Below, in pieces: positions 1-8,039 of a DNA stretch of 12,394 nucleotides. The translations under genes and the position numbers were made by a program. The DNA lies in NCBI GenBank assembly GCA_030706265.1, contig JAUZOX010000038.1:1-12394 (forward strand), written 5' to 3'. The notes under the pieces are model-generated. The model had not been told where the DNA came from, did not search any database, and was given only the letters and a program-made list of their open reading frames with translations. Numbering within the stretch: the first letter of the stretch is position 1; each line of letters opens with the position of its first letter. The DNA is from Bacteroidota bacterium. GTDB lineage: Bacteria > Bacteroidota > Bacteroidia > Bacteroidales > Cfx3-03.

Positions 1-880
1 TCTTTGGTTTTTCTGGGCTTTGCAGCAGTATGCGAAGTACACCAAAACAGAGGGATCAATCTGGAGGGAATATAGTGATAAGATGAAACTTATTCTTGAT
101 GGATTCAGGAAAGGGACGCAATTCAATATCCATATGCTTGGCAATGGATTGATATATGCCGGTGAAGAAGGAAAGGCGCTTACCTGGATGGATGCTATCG
201 TAGATGGAAAACCGGTGACACCCAGAATAGGATTACCGGTCGAGATCAATGCCTTGTGGTATAATGCGGTCATGTTCAGTCTTGAAGTAGCAAGGCTTGC
301 AAAAGACCAGGAATTCATTGAAAGCTGGCAGCCGATAGCCGATGGCATACCCAAAGCATTTAAAGACACATTCTGGAACGAGGAAAGGGGATATCTTGCA
401 GATTATTTCGGGAATACAAGAGCTCACTGGCAGATCCGTCCTAACATGATCTTCGCGGCATCTTTACCCTATATGCCGATCGATGAGGACATCCGGATAA
501 TGGTGGTTGATATGATCAGAAAACAATTGCTTACTCCACGTGGGTTGCGTACCCTATCACCGGAAGATGTGGAATACAAGGGCTTCTACTATGGCGATCA
601 GCCTACGCGCGATAAGGCTTATCATCAGGGTACGGTATGGCCGTGGCTCATCGGCCATTATGCCGAAGCTTATCTCAAGATCCATGGGAAAGGGGGATTG
701 TCTCATATTGAAAAATTGTATAGAGGATTTGAAGAAGAGATGTTTGAACACGGTATCGGAACTATCAGTGAGGTTTTCGATGGCGATCCTCCATACCGGG
801 CTGCCGGCGCAATCTCACAAGCCTGGAGTGTTGCTGAGGTGATAAGGATGGGATGGATAATAAAACAATACCAAGACTAG
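1..880 (+). CDS. Glycogen debranching enzyme, C-terminal amylo-alpha-1,6-glucosidase domain (5' end missing)
   Basis: The protein hydrolyses alpha-1,6 branch stubs of glycogen in the cytoplasm. The reading frame is open from base 2, so the gene enters from the left and 292 residues are visible; an apparent TTG start at base 20 is only an internal codon. The visible part is the (alpha/alpha)6 barrel of the GDE_C / GH133 family. Residues 1-10 (LWFFWALQQY) match a family signature. TWMD has its Asp at visible residue 64, aligning with the catalytic Asp of eukaryotic debranching enzymes, and VEINALW follows. YHQGTVWPW lies at about 207-215. GTISEVFDG near the end carries Glu257, the likely second catalytic acid. 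The ending is complete, with TAG at 878-880. The N-terminal sugar-binding half lies outside the window. Family assignment is firm; exact linkage specificity is inferred. Confidence 0.93.
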   Translation, partial: LWFFWALQQYAKYTKTEGSIWREYSDKMKLILDGFRKGTQFNIHMLGNGLIYAGEEGKALTWMDAIVDGKPVTPRIGLPVEINALWYNAVMFSLEVARLAKDQEFIESWQPIADGIPKAFKDTFWNEERGYLADYFGNTRAHWQIRPNMIFAASLPYMPIDEDIRIMVVDMIRKQLLTPRGLRTLSPEDVEYKGFYYGDQPTRDKAYHQGTVWPWLIGHYAEAYLKIHGKGGLSHIEKLYRGFEEEMFEHGIGTISEVFDGDPPYRAAGAISQAWSVAEVIRMGWIIKQYQD

Positions 881-944
881 AAGATTAACTGATTATTGCT
901 AAATGATTTACAATCACATCAAGGGATAATTTAAAGTATAGGTT

Positions 945-2228
945 ATGAAAGTGCTCATGTTTGGTTGGGAATTTCCCCCACATATCACCGGTGGGTTAGG
1001 AACTGCATGTTTTGGATTGACACAAGGGCTCAGTAAGGCCGGTGTCGAAGTGTTATTTGTTGTGCCAAAAGCTTATGGTGATGAAGATGAGCAAGCCGTA
1101 AAATTGGTGAGTGCAAGCAATATTAAACTAAATATAAAAGAAGCCGGGTTTGGGAAGCATTGGGAAAAGGTGACATTTATTGAAGTAGGGTCAAGCCTTA
1201 TTCCGTATGTCGGGCCTGAAGATTTTGCCAAAGTGATGGAACTCTCAAAAATGAGAAAGCTTTCACAGACATCTTCGGTCTTTCAGGAGAGTTTTGAGTT
1301 TTCCGGAAAGTACGGAACAAACCTTATCGACGAAGTAAGCCGCTATGCATTGGTGGGGGCTTCACTTGCTGAAAAGATGAATTTCGATGTGATCCATGCT
1401 CACGACTGGCTGACCTATCCAGCCGGTATTGCAGCCAAAGAGATCAGCGGTAAGCCCCTGGTAGTCCATATGCATGCAACCGAATTCGATCGTTCGGGAG
1501 AGAATGTAAATCCACAGGTTTTTGATATCGAAAAGAACGGAATGGAAGCGGCCGACAGGGTCATCACCGTCAGTAATTTTACCCGCAAGATCGTGATTGA
1601 CCGGTATGGCATTGACCCGGAAAAGGTGTTTACCGTTCACAATGCGGTAGAACATGTCATCAAACCGGAACTGTCGGAGGTGGACCGGAATGTGGATGAG
1701 AAAGTGGTGACTTTTCTGGGAAGGATTACCTACCAAAAGGGTCCGGAATATTTCATCGAAGCAGCAAATAAGGTGTTGAAGAGAGATCCCAATGTGCGAT
1801 TCGTAATGGCCGGTACCGGTGATATGATGCATAAGATGATCCGCCGGGTAGCACGGCTCGGGATTTCAACGCGATTTCATTTTACCGGATTTCTCAAGGG
1901 AGATGACGTTGACAGAATGTATGCATTGAGTGATGTCTATGTGATGCCCTCTGTTTCAGAGCCATTCGGAATTTCTCCGCTGGAAGCGGTAAGATCGAAT
2001 GTGCCTGTCATTATCTCAAGACAATCGGGCGTTTCTGAAGTACTTACCCATGCGATAAAGATCAACTTCTGGGATGTCGATGCGCTCGCAGATGCAATAT
2101 ATGGATTGTTGCACTACCCGGCAATGAATAAAATGATTGAAAAACATGGTCCCGAAGAATTGAAAGAGATGAAGTGGGACCGTGCGGCATTATTGGTTAA
2201 AGATATTTATTTACAAGTTGTTAAGTAA
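945..2228 (+). CDS. Glycogen-synthase-like glycosyltransferase (GT-B fold, GT4/GT5 type)
   Basis: A 427-residue retaining GT-B glycosyltransferase, probably extending alpha-1,4-glucan from a nucleotide-glucose in the cytoplasm. The N-terminal Rossmann domain has the glycogen-synthase-like loop HITGGLG (glycines 16, 17 and 19) and HAHDW at 151-155. The C-terminal domain has GRITYQKG, with Arg260 and Lys265 placed to bind the donor phosphates, and an E-X7-E motif (Glu339 and Glu347 in SEPFGISPLE) typical of retaining GT-B enzymes. The Lys of the bacterial GlgA KxGGLG motif is replaced by Ile, so this is not a classical GlgA and donor choice (ADP- or UDP-glucose) is open. It sits 64 bases after the debranching gene and 10 bases before the GH57 gene, which supports a glucan role and one operon. 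No Shine-Dalgarno motif is seen; the leader is AT-rich. A transferase for another polysaccharide cannot be excluded. Confidence 0.85.
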   Translation: MKVLMFGWEFPPHITGGLGTACFGLTQGLSKAGVEVLFVVPKAYGDEDEQAVKLVSASNIKLNIKEAGFGKHWEKVTFIEVGSSLIPYVGPEDFAKVMELSKMRKLSQTSSVFQESFEFSGKYGTNLIDEVSRYALVGASLAEKMNFDVIHAHDWLTYPAGIAAKEISGKPLVVHMHATEFDRSGENVNPQVFDIEKNGMEAADRVITVSNFTRKIVIDRYGIDPEKVFTVHNAVEHVIKPELSEVDRNVDEKVVTFLGRITYQKGPEYFIEAANKVLKRDPNVRFVMAGTGDMMHKMIRRVARLGISTRFHFTGFLKGDDVDRMYALSDVYVMPSVSEPFGISPLEAVRSNVPVIISRQSGVSEVLTHAIKINFWDVDALADAIYGLLHYPAMNKMIEKHGPEELKEMKWDRAALLVKDIYLQVVK

Positions 2229-2238
2229 TTTTGATAAT

Positions 2239-3480
2239 ATGAGATCCGTTTGTTTCTTTTTTCAGGTTCATCAACCTTACAGGCTTCGCACCTATCGTTT
2301 TTTTGATATTGGGGATAATCATCATTATTATGATGAATACCTTAACCGTTCGATTATCAACCGGGTTACAGAGCATTGCTATATTCCAATGAACAACCTT
2401 TTAATCGGGCTGATAAAAAAATATGGAAAGAAGTTTAAGGTTAGTTTCTCGATTACAGGCTCGGCTATTGATCAAATGCAACAGTATGCACCGGCTGCAC
2501 TGAAAAGTTTTCAGGAATTAGTTGCAACCGGCAATGTTGAACTCGTTGCCGAGACCTATTCGCACACGTTGGTGGCTCTGAAAGACAAAGATGAATTTAA
2601 ACAACAGGTACAAAAGCATTGCGATAAAATTGAGGAATTGTTTGGTAAGCGGCCCACCTCTTTTACCAATACCGAAATGATATATGATGATAAAATCGGC
2701 GAGATGGTTGCCGAAATGGGTTTTAAGGTAATGCTTACCGAAGGGGCTAAACATATATTGGGTTGGAAGAGCCCGAATTACTTGTATTGCAATGCCATTA
2801 ATCCAAGGATGAAGGTCCTGTTGCGGAACTTCAGGATGAGCGATGACATCGCGTTTCGTTTCTCGGAACAGAAATGGAGCGAGTGGCCACTCACAGCGGA
2901 TAAGTACGTTCAATGGATAAAGCAGGTGGGAGAAAATCAGGAAACGATCAATGTTTTTGTGGACTATGAAACCTTTGGTGAACATCAATGGAGCACGACC
3001 GGCATATTTGATTTCATGAAGGCATTGCCGGCAGCTATTTTTAAGAATACCGATTTCGAATTTGCAACCCCTTCTGAAGTTGCAAATCACCTGCAACCCA
3101 TTTCTGCCATCCATGTTCCACAGCCCATTTCATGGGCGGATGAAGAAAGAGACACTACGGCATGGCTGGGAAACGATTTGCAGGATGAGGCATTTGACAG
3201 TTTGTATTCGCTTACAGAGAAGATAAAACATGTGGATGATCCCTCCATATTGCGTGACTGGCAATATTTGCAGACTTCGGACCATTTTTATTACATGTGT
3301 ACCAAATGGTTTACCGATGGAGAAGTACATAAATATTTCAATCCATATCCATCACCTTATGAGGCATTTATGAATTTCATGAATGTGCTTTCAGACCTCA
3401 TGATACGTATTGACCGTTATTTGCAGAATCTGGAAAAGAACAAACCCAAGCCCGATACGATTCTGGTAACGACTATTTAA
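2239..3480 (+). CDS. GH57 family alpha-glucan-active enzyme (alpha-amylase / 4-alpha-glucanotransferase type)
   Basis: A 413-residue glycoside hydrolase family 57 protein, probably cytoplasmic since no signal peptide is present; it would cut or rearrange alpha-1,4-glucan. The start is ATG 2239: a longer frame opens at 2182 inside the upstream gene, but the family's N-terminus (VCFFFQVHQPYRL) begins right after Met 2239, leaving a 10-base intergenic gap. GH57 conserved regions appear in order: HQP at 11-13, GSAIDQM at 74-80, FTNTEMIYDD with the nucleophile Glu146, and VFVDYETFGEH with the acid Asp242. The nucleophile and acid assignments follow the known pair in Thermococcus 4-alpha-glucanotransferase (Glu123/Asp214). 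At 413 residues it is shorter than typical GH57 branching enzymes, which argues against branching activity. Amylase versus transferase activity cannot be decided from motifs alone. Likely co-transcribed with the preceding glycosyltransferase. Confidence 0.9.
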   Translation: MRSVCFFFQVHQPYRLRTYRFFDIGDNHHYYDEYLNRSIINRVTEHCYIPMNNLLIGLIKKYGKKFKVSFSITGSAIDQMQQYAPAALKSFQELVATGNVELVAETYSHTLVALKDKDEFKQQVQKHCDKIEELFGKRPTSFTNTEMIYDDKIGEMVAEMGFKVMLTEGAKHILGWKSPNYLYCNAINPRMKVLLRNFRMSDDIAFRFSEQKWSEWPLTADKYVQWIKQVGENQETINVFVDYETFGEHQWSTTGIFDFMKALPAAIFKNTDFEFATPSEVANHLQPISAIHVPQPISWADEERDTTAWLGNDLQDEAFDSLYSLTEKIKHVDDPSILRDWQYLQTSDHFYYMCTKWFTDGEVHKYFNPYPSPYEAFMNFMNVLSDLMIRIDRYLQNLEKNKPKPDTILVTTI

Positions 3481-3699
3481 TTTGATTGGAAGATCATTAC
3501 CTCCTTTTGAATCAACTTGTTATTCGGGTTTAAAATCCTTTAAAGCTCTGAATATCAATGGCGATTTAAAATAATATTTGAGGACGTATATCAATCAGGG
3601 GTAAAACTGCGTTTGTAAAACAACTTTGATTTGAATCTGTTTAGATTTAAAACATGCGATTTTACAATGTAACTTAAAATAAACATAAGTGATAAATGT

Positions 3700-6600
3700 A
3701 TGAGTGAACAAAATACAAGTAAAGTAGATTACCTGTTTGAAGTAAGTTGGGAAGTGTGTAACAAAGTGGGTGGTATTTATACGGTAATCTCTACTAAAGT
3801 TCCCCAACTGGTTAAAGAATATAGAAACAATTATATACTCATCGGTCCGGATGTTTGGAAAGAAACTTCGGAAAACCCTGAATTTATTGAAGACAAGACT
3901 TTATTTGGGGCATGGACGGAACAAGCTGAGCGGGAAGGGTTGCATATTCATACCGGAAGATGGAATATCGAAGGAAAACCGGTTGCCATCCTGGTTGATT
4001 TCACCCCCTTTTTCATGCTAAAAGACAAAATATTAACCGGCTTTTGGGAACGATTTGGTCTTGACTCAATTTCAGGGGGATGGGATTATGTTGAGCCTGC
4101 ATTATTCGGTTATGCTGCAGCCAGAGTTATTGAAAGTTTCTACAACTTTTACCTCAGTGCTTCCGATAAATTGGTGGCTCATTTTCATGAGTGGATGACC
4201 GGGGGAGGCATTTTGCATTTACGCGACCGGGTTCCGCAAGCAGCTACCGTATTCACGACCCATGCAACCGTCTTGGGAAGGACCATTGCCGGTAATCATC
4301 GGCCCTTGTACAGTGATTTGAAAAAGTATAATCCGGATCAGGTAGCCCGTGAATTTAATGTGACCGCTAAATTTTCACTCGAACGCTCATCCGCTATGCA
4401 ATCGGATGCCTTTACCGTTGTGAGTGCGATTACAGCAGAAGAGTGCTCATCATTTCTGGGAAAACCGGTTGATCTGGTAACCCCCAATGGATTCGATGAT
4501 TCTTTTGTACCCAATTCCGGATTATTTAATGATGCAAAGACACTGGCACGTGAGACACTGTTGAAAGTGGCCGAAGCCGTCCTGAACCGTAAAGTCGATT
4601 CCAAAGCAATATTGGTGGTCAATAGCGGCCGGTATGAATTTGGTAACAAGGGCATTGATTTGTTTATTGATGCCTTAAGTTTATTGGATAACGATGACGA
4701 GTTAAACAATGAAGTCATTGCTTTTATTACTGTCCCGGCAAATCACACGGGGCCTCGAAAAGAAGTTGTACAACGATTGCAGAATGGGATTTCGGGTAAC
4801 AGCATTGAAGGAGAATACCTGACGCATAATCTATATGATCCTGATAGAGACGATATACTTAAACGAATTGTCAGCAAAAAACTCTTAAATCAAACCGGAC
4901 ACAAGGTTCAGGTCATCTTCGTTCCATCGTATTTGAATGGCAGCGATGGTGTGATAAATAAAACGTATTACGAACTTTTGATCGGCTTTGATCTATCTGC
5001 ATTTCCTTCTTATTACGAACCCTGGGGTTATACTCCACTGGAGAGCATTGCATTTCATGTGCCGACAGTAACGACAAATCTTGCCGGATTTGGCCTTTGG
5101 ATGAAAGAATATGCCAAATCGCAGGAGAATGGGGTTCTGGTCTTAGACCGAAATGAAACCAATGCCGCATCTGTTACATCGGGCATCGCCTTCTTCATTA
5201 AAAACTATTCGTTAAGCAATTCCGCCCTTCGAAATTCTATGCGTCAATCGGCTTTTAGATTATCACGACTGGCACTTTGGGAAAACCTGCTTGATTTTTA
5301 TAAAAAAACTTATGCAATTGCACTTGAAAAGTCTGCACAGCGGTTTGATCAGTATAAACTCAAACGACCGACAGAGGGTGGTGAACCTTACGTATATGTA
5401 AGGGCTAATAAGCCGGAGTGGCGTAAGTTCAGGGTAAAGCCCGACTTTCCTGAAAGCCTTGTCAGGCTGAAAAAACTGTCCCAAAATCTTTGGTGGTGTT
5501 GGAACCATGAGGCAAGGCAATTGTTTAGCATTACCGATCCCGAACTTTGGGAAGCTGTCAATCAGAACCCGGTAGCCCTGCTATCCCGTCTTTCGTACAA
5601 GACCATCAAAGCATTGGAAAAAGATAAGCTCTTCAATGAAAAACTTGATTTGGTCTATTCCCATTTTGAAAAATACCTAAAAGAAGCCGAAAAGAAACCG
5701 GCCTTACAAGTGGCATATTTCAGCATGGAGTTTGGTTTACATGATTCTATTCAGATTTATTCCGGTGGTCTTGGTGTATTGGCAGGTGATTATCTGAAGG
5801 AGGCAAGTGATTCCAACTTTAATATGATCGGAGTCGGGCTGCTTTACAGATATGGATATTTCAAACAACAATTGACAATTCTGGGCGATCAGGTTGACTC
5901 ATACAGTCCCCAGGTATTTTCCGATCTTCCCCTTAACCCTGTGCATGATAAAAACGGGGATTGGCTAAAGATCAGTATTGTTCTTCCGGGCCGGAAACTG
6001 TATGCCAAGGTTTGGAGAATTGATGTGGGACGGATACCCTTGTATCTGCTTGATACCGATATATCCGATAATACGGATGCCGACAGATCGATTACCCATA
6101 CACTTTATGGGGGCGATTGGGAAAACCGGTTTAAGCAGGAATTGCTGCTGGGAGTAGGTGGCATTCGGATGTTACAGGCGTTAGGACTAAAACCTGACTT
6201 GTATCATTGCAATGAGGGACATGCTGCTTTTATAGGCGTTGAAAGGCTTCGTAACCTGGTACAAGTCAAGAAGCTTACCTTCGCCGAAGCCATAGAGGTG
6301 GTCCGTTCATCGAATCTGTTTACGACCCATACTCCCGTTCCTGCAGGCCATGATGCATTTTCGGAAGATATTTTGCGTACCTATATTCCACATTATGCAG
6401 ACCGGCTAGGCATCAGTTGGGAGGCCTTCATGAATCTGGGGCGTTTTGTTGAAAACAAGACCGATGAGAAATTTTCCATGAGTGTCCTTGCAGCCAAGCT
6501 TTCGCAGGAGATGAACGGGGTGAGTGCCATTCATGGCAGGGTATCCCGCGAGATGTTCGCTCCTTTATTCGATGGGTATTTTGCCGACGAGTTATACATT

Positions 6601-7950
6601 GGTCATGTCACAAATGGGGTACATTATCCGACCTGGGCAGCATGGAAGTGGCAGAAACTTTACGTTCAGGAATTTGGGAAGAAATTTCTTACGGATCAAT
6701 CCAATCCGGAACATTGGCGCAAAATACATAATGTATCCGACGATGCTATTTGGGAGATACGCAATCAACTGAGGGGCGAACTGGTGGATTACATTCGCGA
6801 ACATGTTAAAAATGACATGACTCTACGTAAGGAAAGTCCGAAACAAATATTGAAAGTCGCTGAAAGTCTGGATCCGAAAGCCTTGACGATAGGATTTGCA
6901 AGACGTTTTGCAACCTATAAAAGAGCTTACCTTCTCTTTAGCAATCTGGATCGTTTGTCGGAGATTGTTAACAATAAAAAGAGACCGGTTCAATTTATTT
7001 TTGCCGGTAAAGCCCATCCGGCTGATAAAGCCGGACAGGATCTGATCCGGAGAATAGTTGAAATTTCCAGGAAACCGGAGTTCACCGGAAAGATCGTTTT
7101 TGTTGAAAATTATGATATGCAACTTGGCCGGCGCCTGGTTCAAGGCTGTGACGTGTGGCTTAACACCCCAACCCGTCCCCTTGAGGCCTCAGGAACGAGC
7201 GGTGAGAAAGCGGCCATGAATGGGGTCTTGAATTTCAGCGTTCTGGATGGCTGGTGGGCTGAAGGCTATACAGAGAAGGCCGGATGGTCATTGCCGGAAA
7301 AGGATACCTTCGATAACAGCGCTTTTCAGGATGAGCTGGATGCTGAAATGATATACAGTTATTTTGAAGATGAAATCATCCCCTTATTTTATGAAAGGGA
7401 TAAAGATGATGTTCCACAAAACTGGATAGGTTATATCAAAAATAATATTGCGGAGATAGCACCCCGGTTTACCATGAAACGTATGCTGGATGATTACAAG
7501 AATCAATATTATTTACCAATGTTTAAAAGGCAAAAGGTATTAACCGATGATGGTTATGAAAAAACATATGAACTTACGGCTTGGAAAAGAAGAATATTGA
7601 GGGCTTGGAATTTTATCCAGCTGCTGGAAATTAAAGTACCGGATCCTTCAATGGAAAAGGCGCTAAAACTTGGCGAACGATATATGGTTGAGGTGACACT
7701 GGATCTAAAGGATTTAAGTTCGGCTGATGTTGGTGTTGAAATTATTTTTGGTGAAAAAAACAAAAATAAGGTAGACCGGATTCTTGAAGTGGTTGAATTA
7801 CAACCGGGTGATGAAATCGGGGGGATTACCCATTACAAGACCGAGATTGAAGCCATCAGTACCGGTTCTTATGAATTTGCGTTCAGGATATTCCCCAGGA
7901 ATCCTTTACTTCCACATCGTCAGGATTTCAATCTGGTCCGTTGGGTGTGA
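3700..7950 (+). CDS. glgP: Fused GT3 glycogen synthase and GT35 alpha-glucan phosphorylase
   Basis: A 1416-residue cytoplasmic protein joining two opposing glycogen enzymes. Residues about 10-560 are a eukaryotic-type GT3 synthase: SWEVCNKVGGIYTV near the start, FTTHATVLGR, GRYEFGNKG with Arg311 and Lys317 matching the donor-binding pair of yeast synthase, and E-X7-E (Glu440, Glu448) in EPWGYTPLE followed by TTNLAGFG. Residues about 580-1300 are a short-type phosphorylase: a DUF3417-like entry with NLWWCW at 596-601, YFSMEFGL at 673-680, SGGLGVLAGD at 688-697, HCNEGH at 836-841, and EASGTSGEK with Lys1170 as the pyridoxal-phosphate lysine. The last 110 or so residues look like the beta-rich tail of this phosphorylase class. 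All key residues are present in both halves and the frame is unbroken, so the fusion is genuine. A 219-base gap precedes it; whether it has its own promoter is unclear. The symbol applies to the phosphorylase half only. Confidence 0.93.
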   Translation: MSEQNTSKVDYLFEVSWEVCNKVGGIYTVISTKVPQLVKEYRNNYILIGPDVWKETSENPEFIEDKTLFGAWTEQAEREGLHIHTGRWNIEGKPVAILVDFTPFFMLKDKILTGFWERFGLDSISGGWDYVEPALFGYAAARVIESFYNFYLSASDKLVAHFHEWMTGGGILHLRDRVPQAATVFTTHATVLGRTIAGNHRPLYSDLKKYNPDQVAREFNVTAKFSLERSSAMQSDAFTVVSAITAEECSSFLGKPVDLVTPNGFDDSFVPNSGLFNDAKTLARETLLKVAEAVLNRKVDSKAILVVNSGRYEFGNKGIDLFIDALSLLDNDDELNNEVIAFITVPANHTGPRKEVVQRLQNGISGNSIEGEYLTHNLYDPDRDDILKRIVSKKLLNQTGHKVQVIFVPSYLNGSDGVINKTYYELLIGFDLSAFPSYYEPWGYTPLESIAFHVPTVTTNLAGFGLWMKEYAKSQENGVLVLDRNETNAASVTSGIAFFIKNYSLSNSALRNSMRQSAFRLSRLALWENLLDFYKKTYAIALEKSAQRFDQYKLKRPTEGGEPYVYVRANKPEWRKFRVKPDFPESLVRLKKLSQNLWWCWNHEARQLFSITDPELWEAVNQNPVALLSRLSYKTIKALEKDKLFNEKLDLVYSHFEKYLKEAEKKPALQVAYFSMEFGLHDSIQIYSGGLGVLAGDYLKEASDSNFNMIGVGLLYRYGYFKQQLTILGDQVDSYSPQVFSDLPLNPVHDKNGDWLKISIVLPGRKLYAKVWRIDVGRIPLYLLDTDISDNTDADRSITHTLYGGDWENRFKQELLLGVGGIRMLQALGLKPDLYHCNEGHAAFIGVERLRNLVQVKKLTFAEAIEVVRSSNLFTTHTPVPAGHDAFSEDILRTYIPHYADRLGISWEAFMNLGRFVENKTDEKFSMSVLAAKLSQEMNGVSAIHGRVSREMFAPLFDGYFADELYIGHVTNGVHYPTWAAWKWQKLYVQEFGKKFLTDQSNPEHWRKIHNVSDDAIWEIRNQLRGELVDYIREHVKNDMTLRKESPKQILKVAESLDPKALTIGFARRFATYKRAYLLFSNLDRLSEIVNNKKRPVQFIFAGKAHPADKAGQDLIRRIVEISRKPEFTGKIVFVENYDMQLGRRLVQGCDVWLNTPTRPLEASGTSGEKAAMNGVLNFSVLDGWWAEGYTEKAGWSLPEKDTFDNSAFQDELDAEMIYSYFEDEIIPLFYERDKDDVPQNWIGYIKNNIAEIAPRFTMKRMLDDYKNQYYLPMFKRQKVLTDDGYEKTYELTAWKRRILRAWNFIQLLEIKVPDPSMEKALKLGERYMVEVTLDLKDLSSADVGVEIIFGEKNKNKVDRILEVVELQPGDEIGGITHYKTEIEAISTGSYEFAFRIFPRNPLLPHRQDFNLVRWV

Positions 7951-7977
7951 TTTTATTTATCATTTTTTATAAATTTG
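7946..7977 (+). promoter_or_regulatory. Candidate Bacteroidetes -33/-7 promoter for fabG
   Basis: The -7 element TAAATTTG at 7970-7977 fits the Bacteroides consensus TAnnTTTG exactly. TGTG at 7946-7949, a 3-of-4 match to the -33 element TTTG, lies 20 bases upstream, within the usual spacing. The -33 element overlaps the stop codon of the upstream gene. Transcription would start around 7981-7984, giving a leader of about 55 bases. AT-rich DNA makes chance matches common, so this is moderate evidence only. Confidence 0.5.
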
Positions 7978-8006
7978 CAGGCTCAATCAGGAGAAGGTTG
8001 GGCCTG
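7978..8006 (+). repeat. Inverted repeat in the fabG leader
   Basis: CAGGCTCAA (7978-7986) and TTGGGCCTG (7998-8006) are 9-base arms of an inverted repeat with one mismatch, which becomes a G-U pair in RNA, separated by 11 bases. Arm centres are 20 bases apart, about two helical turns. It follows the candidate -7 element directly, so it could be an operator dyad at the start site. Alternatively it is an RNA hairpin that ends or protects transcripts. No U-run follows, which weakens the intrinsic-terminator reading. Confidence 0.5.
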
Positions 8007-8020
8007 TTATAATGTTATAA
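8005..8020 (+). repeat. Tandem 8-base repeat TGTTATAA x2
   Basis: Two perfect head-to-tail copies of TGTTATAA lie at 8005-8012 and 8013-8020, overlapping the end of the inverted repeat and 19 bases before the fabG start codon. Each copy contains the self-complementary TTATAA. It may be a protein site or simply AT-rich leader sequence; no function can be assigned. Confidence 0.4.
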
Positions 8021-8039
8021 AAATAAAAAACGATTGTAT

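Noticed and set aside
1362..1832. 156-residue open frame on the minus strand inside the glycosyltransferase gene
   Set aside because: Its His/Asp-rich, low-pattern protein has no family features, and the + strand frame carries conserved GT-B motifs across the same bases.
2182..2238. Earlier in-frame start for the GH57 gene overlapping the glycosyltransferase
   Set aside because: The extra 19 residues do not resemble the GH57 N-terminus and would force a 47-base overlap; ATG 2239 fits the family exactly.
2518..3114. 198-residue open frame on the minus strand inside the GH57 gene
   Set aside because: It is fully contained in a gene with clear active-site motifs, shows no recognisable domain, and is what a codon-biased gene casts on the opposite strand.
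3481..3699. Possible promoter in the 219-base gap before the synthase-phosphorylase fusion
   Set aside because: Near matches to TAnnTTTG exist (AATATTTG at 3573-3580, CAACTTTG at 3621-3628, TAGATTTA at 3642-3649) but none has a -33 element at the right distance, and AT-rich DNA yields such matches by chance. No hairpin terminator or open frame was seen in the gap either.
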